Origin: Actinomadura craniellae
GTDB lineage: Bacteria > Actinomycetota > Actinomycetes > Streptosporangiales > Streptosporangiaceae
DNA length: 64,000 nt
Direction: 5' to 3'
NCBI RefSeq assembly: GCF_003289645.1
Contig: NZ_QLYX01000007.1
Coordinates: 186,001-250,000, forward strand
The translations under genes were made by a program, and so were the position numbers. The notes under the pieces were generated by a model, which made no database searches, was not told where the DNA came from, and saw only the letters and a list, made by a program, of their open reading frames with translations. This document shows positions 58,463 to 64,000 of the stretch, piece after piece. Position 1 is the stretch's first letter. Every line of letters starts with the position of its first letter.

Positions 58463-59565
58463 GTTCTGTTCCACTGGCGGGCGAAGTCGGCGGCGGTGGC
58501 GGCGTGGAGGAGACGCACTCCGGGGTGGGCGGTGGTGGTGGGTGCGCCGATCAGTGCGGCGACCAGGGTGCGGTGGTGGGCGCTGAGCGCGGCGAAGGCC
58601 GCCAGGGTGGCGGTGTCGGTGGAGGCGGTGAGGAGGACGGCGGTGTCGGCGGGTGGCCGGGTGGCCAGGAGCCGGCAGGCGCGTACCGGGTCGGTGGGGG
58701 TGGGGATGAGTTCGGCGAGGGCGTCCAGGACGACGGTGGCGCCGGTGGCCGATCCTGCGTGGACGGTGTGCCGGCGGCCGCCGCACAGGTGCAGTTCGCA
58801 GCCGTGGCCCGCGCGTAGGGCGGTGATGAGCAGGGAGGCGGCCGCGGCCGCGATCTCGTCCAGCGCGTCCCGGTTCGGGGTGTGCTCGTCGACGAGGACC
58901 AGCAGGCGGGGGTGGGAGGTGTCGACGTGTTCGCGGACCAGCAGGCGGCCATGGCGTGCGGAGGCGCGCCAGTGGACCTGGCGGAGGTCGTCGCCGGGTA
59001 CGTGGTCGCGTAGTCCGTGGAAGGTCAGGCCGCCGGTGCGGGCGGCGTCGGTGCCGCCGTCGTGGTCGGGCAGGGTGCCGCCGGGTGCCGGGTGCAGCCG
59101 GTGGGTGGGCGGGTGGACCCAGATGCGGTCGGTACCGCCGTGGTGGCGGGTGGCGGCGGCCAGGCCGAGCGGGTCGGTGCGGAGGGTGCGTACCGGTCCC
59201 AGGTCCAGGGTGCCGCGCCGGTCGGCGGTGATCTGGTAGGTGCTGGGCCCGGGGTGGGTGTGGGGGTCGGGCAGGGGGCGGTGGGTGAGCCCGTCGGGTC
59301 CGTCGATGCGTTCGGTGACCTGGGTGGGGTGCCGGGCGGTGAGGTGCAGGACGACGTCGAGGGCGGTGCCGGGGGTGGTGCGGCGGGCGGCGAGCACGCG
59401 GGTCGCGGTGAGGGGGGTGGGCCGGTGCACCTGGGTCAGGGCCGCCGCGACGGCGGTGATCGCCAGGACGCCCAGCAGGGTGAGTTCGGGGTGGCCGAGG
59501 ACGAGGCCGGCGGCGGCCAGGGCGGCTCCGGCGGCGGCGGTGGCCCGGCCACGGGTGGTCGGCAT
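58459..59565 (-). CDS. DUF58 protein, membrane-anchored
   Basis: A 368-residue DUF58 protein with two N-terminal helices (about 10-45, AAAGAALAAAGLVLGHPELTL region). The DUF58 signature is FHGLRDHVPGDDLRQVHWRASAR near 195-215, followed by VREHVDTSHPRLLVLVDEHT. It differs from the soluble DUF58 protein at 33096. ATG lies two bases after the moxR stop, and its own stop overlaps the transglutaminase-like start, so the three are coupled. Confidence 0.87.
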   Translation of the reverse strand: MPTTRGRATAAAGAALAAAGLVLGHPELTLLGVLAITAVAAALTQVHRPTPLTATRVLAARRTTPGTALDVVLHLTARHPTQVTERIDGPDGLTHRPLPDPHTHPGPSTYQITADRRGTLDLGPVRTLRTDPLGLAAATRHHGGTDRIWVHPPTHRLHPAPGGTLPDHDGGTDAARTGGLTFHGLRDHVPGDDLRQVHWRASARHGRLLVREHVDTSHPRLLVLVDEHTPNRDALDEIAAAAASLLITALRAGHGCELHLCGGRRHTVHAGSATGATVVLDALAELIPTPTDPVRACRLLATRPPADTAVLLTASTDTATLAAFAALSAHHRTLVAALIGAPTTTAHPGVRLLHAATAADFARQWNRT

Positions 59566-59567
59566 GA

Positions 59568-60563
59568 TCAGGCGGGGGCGGTGTAGGTCTCCCCGGGGCG
59601 GGGGGCCGGGGTCTGGTCGAGGATCTGCTCGATGAGGGTGGTGCCGGTCAGGTCGCGCAGTGCGGCGTCGGGGGTGACCAGCAGCCGGTGCGCCCAGACG
59701 GGGCCGGCGAGTGCTTTGACGTCCTCGGGTGCGACGAAGGGGCGGCCGTCGGCCAGGGCCAGGGTGCGGGCGGTGCGGACCAGTGCGGCGGTGGCGCGTG
59801 GGGAGACGCCGAGCCGCAGGTCGGGGTGTTCGCGGGTGTGGCGGGCCAGCTTGAGGACGTACTCGTAGATGTGGTCGTGGACGTGGACGCGGCCGGCGAG
59901 TTCGCCCATGAGGGCCACTCCCCTGGTGTCGGTGCGGGGTTCGATGGTGTCCGGGGAGCGGGCGGCGCCGCCGCGCATCAGGGCCAGTTCGGCGGGGGCG
60001 TCGGGGTAGCCCAGGGACAGGCGCATGAGGAACCGGTCGAGTTGGGCTTCGGGTAGCCGGTAGGTGCCGTCCATCTCCACGGGGTTCTGCGTGGCCACGA
60101 CGAGGAAGGGACGGGGTACGGGGTGGCGGGTGCCGTCGATGGTGACGTGCCGTTCTTCCATGACTTCCAGCAGGGCCGCCTGGGTTTTGGGTGAGGCGCG
60201 GTTGACCTCGTCGGCGATGACCACGTTGGCGAAGACGGGGCCGGGGTGGAAGGCGAAGTCGCCGGTGGCCTGGTTGAAGATGGTGACGCCGGTGACGTCG
60301 GCGGGCAGCAGGTCGGGGGTGAACTGGATGCGCCGCCACTGTCCGGCCAGGACGGCGGCGATGCCGCGGGCCAGGGTGGTTTTGCCGACGCCGGGGACGT
60401 CCTCCAGCAGGATGTGGCCTTCGCTGAACAGGGCGGTGAGGGCGAGCCGGACGATGTCGGGTTTGCCGAGGACGACTGCTTCGATGCTGGTGGCCAGGCG
60501 GTCCACCTCGTCGGCGGCGATGGCCGCCTCGTTGGCGGTCAGGGGGGTGTCGGGGGTGGTCAC
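59568..60563 (-). CDS. MoxR-family AAA+ ATPase, second copy
   Basis: A 331-residue AAA+ ATPase with Walker A DVPGVGKT, Walker B VVIADEVNRASPKTQAALLEVM, sensor 1 VVATQNPVEMDGTYRLPEAQLDRF and lid GVSPRATAALVRTARTLAL. It is the canonical GKT form, unlike the AKS variant at 34081. It is the expected chaperone motor for the DUF58 and transglutaminase-like proteins. GTG at 60563 has GAGG four bases upstream. It follows the fibronectin-domain gene by 50 bases. Confidence 0.92.
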   Translation of the reverse strand: MTTPDTPLTANEAAIAADEVDRLATSIEAVVLGKPDIVRLALTALFSEGHILLEDVPGVGKTTLARGIAAVLAGQWRRIQFTPDLLPADVTGVTIFNQATGDFAFHPGPVFANVVIADEVNRASPKTQAALLEVMEERHVTIDGTRHPVPRPFLVVATQNPVEMDGTYRLPEAQLDRFLMRLSLGYPDAPAELALMRGGAARSPDTIEPRTDTRGVALMGELAGRVHVHDHIYEYVLKLARHTREHPDLRLGVSPRATAALVRTARTLALADGRPFVAPEDVKALAGPVWAHRLLVTPDAALRDLTGTTLIEQILDQTPAPRPGETYTAPA

Positions 60564-60613
60564 GGGGCCTCGGTGGATCGGGGTGCGGGTCAGGGCACGA
60601 GGGGTGCTGGGGT

Positions 60614-62683
60614 TCAGCCTGCCGGTGGATGGCCGGGGACCATGCCCGGTTCGTCGTCGACCTCGCCGGGGTCGACGGAAATGATGCCGCCTCCCCCGGT
60701 GCCGGGCGGGGTGCCGGGCGGTTGGGGGGCGGGGCTGGTGGGTGGTTGTGCGGGGGGCTGCTGCGGCGGGGGGGCTGCGTGTACCCGGATGGCGTTGCTG
60801 GGGGCGCTGGTGGGGCTGCTGCCGCCGCCGGCGGTGCGGGCCACGACGGTGAACGACCATGATCCGGCCGGCAGGCCTGCCAGCCGCAGTTCCACCTTGA
60901 CCCGGCCGTCGACCATGACGGTGTCGCTGCCGTCGGTGGTGCGGGTCGGGTAGGAGCCGCCCTCGTGCGCGATGGAGGTGACGACGTAGCTGGCGGCGCC
61001 GGGGACCTGGTTCCAGCACACGACGACGACGCCGCCGCTGAGCTCGGCGAAGACGTCGGTGGGGGTGGCGGCGCGGGTGGCGGTGGGGGTGGCGGGCTCT
61101 GACTGGGCGAAGGGGCCCGCGCCGTGCTGGTTCACGGCGGTGACGCGGAACCGGTAGGCGCGGCCGTTGGTGAGCCCGGTGATCACCGTGTTGAGCCGGG
61201 TGCCCGCGACGGTCTGGGTACCGCCGTTCCAGGTGATGCGGTACTCCTGGACCGGCGCGTCCGGTGAGTGGGCGCGCGCCCATGACAGCCTGACCTGGGC
61301 GTCTCCGGCGAGCGCGGTGACCGGGACGGGTGCGCCGGGTGGGTCGGCGGGTGCGGGGGCGGGCGGGCCGGTGGGCGGTGCGGGCGCCTGGGAGGGGGTG
61401 CCGGGCGGCGCCGGAGGCCGGGTGGGGTCGACGGTGGGGTCGTGGGTGGGCTGTGGCGGGGTGGGGCGGGCCGGCGGTGGGGTGGGGCGTTCGGGGTTCT
61501 GTCCGGGGGCCGGCCGGGAGGGCTGCCCGGGGGTGGGGGTGCGGCGGGGTTTGTCGCCGCCGATGGTGGAGGGGCCCTCGGTCTTGTCGACGACCTTGAT
61601 GTCGCCGTCCGGGGAGACGACGGCGGCGTTCTTGCCGCCGGGGGCGTTGATGAACAGGTTCTGCTCGCGTACCTGCAGATCCAGTTCGCCCCGGCCGCCG
61701 GGGACGGTGACGACACGGACCTGGGAGCCTCCGGGTTCGTAGACGCGGACGCGGCCGGCGGTGGGGTCGGGCAGGTAGAGGCGGCCGCGGAAGGGCACCG
61801 CGGTCGCGGTGGTGGGGGCGGCGAGCCGGGTGGTGGTGATCTTGGGGTCGCCGGTGAGGTCGGTGGCGGTGACGACGGCGCGGGCGGCGGGGACGGTGAT
61901 GGCCGCCAGCGGGCCGTGGGTGCGTTCGGGGAGCAGGGCGCCGGTGAGCGGGATCGGCGCGGTGAGGGGGCGGGCGGCGCCGTCGATGACGGGCGTGAAG
62001 GTGCGGCTGCCGCGGTCCACGGCCAGCGCTCCCTCGTCCAGGACGGTCAGGGCCAGGTCACGGCCGGGTACGGCGACGGGAACGGTGTGCGCGACGGCCG
62101 GGCGGCCGGGCCCGGCCTTGACGCCGATGACGGTGCCCTGTCCGGGTGCGGCCACCCACAGCACCCCGGTGTCGTCGAAGTCCCCGCCGACGAGGGGGCC
62201 GGGCAGGCGCAGGGCCGCGCCGGTGGGTTGGAGGGTGGCGGGGTCGACGGTGCGGATCTCACCGCGGGTCCGGTCGATCATGAAGGCGGCGCGGTCGCCG
62301 AGGACGAAGCGGTAGTCGCCGCGGGTGCCGAGTTCGATCCGGCCGGAAAAGCCCAGCGAGGCCAGGTCGACGGAGGTGACCTGGCCGGTGTCGAGGTCGT
62401 GGAGGATCAGGTGCCCGTCGTTTTGGGTGATGCGGATGCGGTGGCCGCGGGCGTCGATGACGGGCTGGCGCAGGTCGACCCGTCCGGTGTGGGCGTTGAC
62501 GCGGCTCACCTGGCCGGGTTCGTTGCTCCACAGCCAGGCGCTGCCGTCGGAGACGACGGTGGTGCGGCCGAGTGCCCCGACCCCCAGGACGGTGGCGACC
62601 AGGGCGATGGCCAGGGTGAGTACGGTTCCCGCCGAGGCTCCGGCGCGTAGCCGGTGCAGGGTGGAGGCCAGCCGCTCCGTCAC
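60614..62683 (-). CDS. Exported fibronectin type III/propeller-like protein
   Basis: A 689-residue membrane-anchored exoprotein. An N-terminal helix (about 17-38, AGTVLTLAIALVATVLGVGALG) anchors or exports it. Residues 40-370 contain repeated blade-like units (DGSAWLWSNEPGQVSRVNAHTG, DDTGVLWVAAPGQGTVIGV), suggesting a beta-propeller. A Pro-rich spacer (380-450) leads to two fibronectin type III domains (about 455-545 and 550-640) and a Pro/Gly tail. The GTG start follows AGGGA. It is the first gene of the operon with MoxR, DUF58 and the transglutaminase-like protein and probably acts at the cell surface. Confidence 0.83.
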   Translation of the reverse strand: MTERLASTLHRLRAGASAGTVLTLAIALVATVLGVGALGRTTVVSDGSAWLWSNEPGQVSRVNAHTGRVDLRQPVIDARGHRIRITQNDGHLILHDLDTGQVTSVDLASLGFSGRIELGTRGDYRFVLGDRAAFMIDRTRGEIRTVDPATLQPTGAALRLPGPLVGGDFDDTGVLWVAAPGQGTVIGVKAGPGRPAVAHTVPVAVPGRDLALTVLDEGALAVDRGSRTFTPVIDGAARPLTAPIPLTGALLPERTHGPLAAITVPAARAVVTATDLTGDPKITTTRLAAPTTATAVPFRGRLYLPDPTAGRVRVYEPGGSQVRVVTVPGGRGELDLQVREQNLFINAPGGKNAAVVSPDGDIKVVDKTEGPSTIGGDKPRRTPTPGQPSRPAPGQNPERPTPPPARPTPPQPTHDPTVDPTRPPAPPGTPSQAPAPPTGPPAPAPADPPGAPVPVTALAGDAQVRLSWARAHSPDAPVQEYRITWNGGTQTVAGTRLNTVITGLTNGRAYRFRVTAVNQHGAGPFAQSEPATPTATRAATPTDVFAELSGGVVVVCWNQVPGAASYVVTSIAHEGGSYPTRTTDGSDTVMVDGRVKVELRLAGLPAGSWSFTVVARTAGGGSSPTSAPSNAIRVHAAPPPQQPPAQPPTSPAPQPPGTPPGTGGGGIISVDPGEVDDEPGMVPGHPPAG

Positions 62684-62808
62684 GGAGGTCCCTTTCCGTC
62701 GGGGGGCGGCGGTCCGCAGGACGGCCCTGCGGTGACCGGTGCCCTGGACAGCGGCGCGGGGACAGGCGCCCGCCGACAGTGAACGCGATCTTCCTTAGCG
62801 AAGTCTTG

Positions 62809-62837
62809 ATGGTAGATGAACGATCATTACCGATCAA
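62809..62837 (-). promoter_or_regulatory. Promoter TTGATC-17-TACCAT of the fibronectin operon
   Basis: On the minus strand TTGATC is 17 bases from TACCAT in a clearly AT-rich island, about 125 bases before the start codon. The rest of the 285-base gap (62684-62968) holds only this and the esterase terminator. Confidence 0.55.
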
Positions 62838-62924
62838 TTCGCAGACATGGGGTTTTCTGACGGTCCGGGGTTCCCCGTCGGGTGTCACGCATGGCGTCCC
62901 GGCCGCGGCCACCCGATCACCGGC

Positions 62925-62964
62925 GCCGAGCGAGGAGCCGCGGGCGGCCGGCTCCTCGCTCGGC
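62925..62964 (-). terminator. Terminator of the beta-lactamase-fold gene
   Basis: GCCGAGCGAGGAGCCG and its exact complement form a 16-bp stem around eight bases, four bases beyond the stop codon at 62969. Confidence 0.8.
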
Positions 62965-62968
62965 AAGG

Positions 62969-64000
62969 TCAGCTGGCGAGGGCCCCGTAGGCGGCCATGG
63001 CGATGGAGGCGCCGCGCAGGTCGCCCAGCGTGCCCGGGTGCAGCATCTGGTTCATCACATAGGCGATGGTCAGCCGGGCGTCGAGATCAACGATGATCAG
63101 GGAACCGCCGTAACCGCCCCAAAAGCAGGTGCGTGGGTTGGGTGAGACGGGAACGGCGGGGCTGTTGAGGCCGTACCCCATGCCGAAGCGCAACGGGACG
63201 CCGAGCATCAGGTCCTTGCCGTCGGACTGCTGGCGGAGAACGGTCTGGCAGCCGGCCTCCGACAGCAACCGGACCCCGTTCACCTCTCCCCCGCAGGCCA
63301 GCACCGACTGGATCAGGGCGACGGAACGGGCGTTGCCCTGCCCACCGGCCGCCGGGATCTCCGCACGCCGCCAGGGCAGGGACGAGGCCTCACGCGCCCC
63401 CACCGCCGGGTTGGTGAACTTGCCCATGATGTCGGCCCTGGGTTCCCGGGGGCGGGGGCCGGGAAGGTTGGGTGCGACGCGATGGTCGTGGGCGGGATCC
63501 AGCCCGATGTGGAAGTCGGCGCCCAGCGGCCCGGCGACCTCGGCGGCCAGGAAAGCGCCCACGGTGGTGCCGGTGACCCGGCGGATCACTTCACCGACCA
63601 GGTACCCCTGGGTGAGGGCGTGGTAGCCGGAGGCGGTGCCCGGCTCCCACTGCGGGGCCTGGGCCGCCAGCAAGGAGGTCGCCTTATCCCAGTCGTAGAG
63701 GTCCTCGACGGTGATGGGCTCCTCCCACACCGGCAGGCCGGCGGTGTGGGAGAGCAGGTGACGGACCAGGACCGCGTCCTTGCCGGCCGCGGCGAACTCC
63801 GGCCAGTACGCGGCGACGGGAGCGTCCAGGTCCAGATCACCGCGATCGGCCAGGATCAGGGCGCACAGCGCGGTCATGGTCTTGGTGGTGGACCAGACGT
63901 TGGTGATGGTGTCGCGCTCCCAGGGGACGGTGCGCGCCGCGTCGGCGTACCCGCCCCACACGTCCACGACGGGCCGGCCGTCGAGGAAGACGGCGGCGCT
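62969..64000 (-). CDS. Beta-lactamase-fold serine hydrolase (family VIII esterase-like), partial
   Basis: At least 343 residues; the reading frame is open to the right edge, so the N-terminus is missing (visible sequence starts AAVFLDGRPVVDVWGGYAD). The catalytic STTK (Ser-x-x-Lys) and the Tyr of GYHALTQGYLVGEVIRR are those of class C beta-lactamase-like and family VIII esterases; the third motif region is FWGGYGGSLIIVD. Such enzymes hydrolyse small esters; beta-lactam hydrolysis is less likely. No signal peptide can be judged because of the truncation. Confidence 0.85.
   Translation of the reverse strand, partial: SAAVFLDGRPVVDVWGGYADAARTVPWERDTITNVWSTTKTMTALCALILADRGDLDLDAPVAAYWPEFAAAGKDAVLVRHLLSHTAGLPVWEEPITVEDLYDWDKATSLLAAQAPQWEPGTASGYHALTQGYLVGEVIRRVTGTTVGAFLAAEVAGPLGADFHIGLDPAHDHRVAPNLPGPRPREPRADIMGKFTNPAVGAREASSLPWRRAEIPAAGGQGNARSVALIQSVLACGGEVNGVRLLSEAGCQTVLRQQSDGKDLMLGVPLRFGMGYGLNSPAVPVSPNPRTCFWGGYGGSLIIVDLDARLTIAYVMNQMLHPGTLGDLRGASIAMAAYGALAS

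Noticed and set aside
58459-60339. Long upstream extension of the second DUF58 protein
   Set aside because: The extra N-terminal region is Arg/Pro/His-rich and overlaps the moxR coding sequence in another frame; ATG at 59565 fits homology and spacing.
1-64000. CRISPR arrays, rRNA, tRNA and insertion sequences
   Set aside because: No regularly spaced repeats, rRNA or tRNA cores, or transposase genes were seen on reading both strands.

Overview
The window is high-GC DNA with actinobacterial hallmarks: RbpA, an FHA/DUF1707 protein, separate Lnt and polyprenol-mannose synthase genes, FxsA, many GTG starts, ATGA/GTGA stop-start overlaps and several probably leaderless genes. Streptosporangiales or relatives would fit, but no rRNA is present to settle it. 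Both ends are cut: a 5'-3' exonuclease at the left and a beta-lactamase-fold esterase at the right. No tRNA, CRISPR array or insertion sequence was recognised.

0-11.6 kb: an M24 peptidase; a carbohydrate ABC importer (ATPase, lipoprotein binding protein, two permeases) that resembles alpha-glucoside systems and whose first permease carries an extra beta-sandwich domain; a second sugar-type ATPase with a divergent LacI regulator and LacI-type operators; then an Lrp regulator, an FHA protein and an acyl-CoA dehydrogenase. 11.7-19.7 kb: a lysine-degradation locus, with kamA divergent from kdd-DUF2252-kamD-kamE-kal. It has the mutases, dehydrogenase and ammonia lyase of lysine fermentation but no 3-keto-5-aminohexanoate cleavage enzyme or CoA-transferase, and an unexplained DUF2252 gene inside the operon.

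19.7-31 kb: lipoprotein acylation and mannosylation (lnt, dpm), fxsA, rbpA with a SigR-type promoter, clpP divergent from a lone Phd-type antitoxin around a perfect palindrome, an SDR enzyme, a TetR regulator with its DrrAB-type exporter, GDPD, and RNA methyltransferases. 31-36 kb: MerR, a MoxR/DUF58/VWA operon, a pseudokinase-like membrane protein and a LysE remnant. 36-47 kb: glpK; a NarL-type two-component system facing an ABC-2 exporter; hydrolase and ECF sigma factor; DedA; a tyrosine recombinase; a PrmC-like methyltransferase. Similar short boxes precede the two-component, exporter and DedA units.

47.6-52 kb: the most novel-looking segment, a four-gene minus-strand operon (sulfotransferase, methyltransferase, ATP-grasp ligase, MurD-like ligase) that looks less GC-rich than its flanks and has its own promoter and terminator. 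It could be a compact pathway for a sulfated, methylated, amide-linked small molecule. 52-64 kb: a short PPDK paired with a winged-helix protein as in mycobacteria, a pseudokinase with a fibronectin domain, and a second MoxR/DUF58/transglutaminase operon whose transglutaminase lacks its catalytic Cys and His, preceded by a fibronectin-domain exoprotein.
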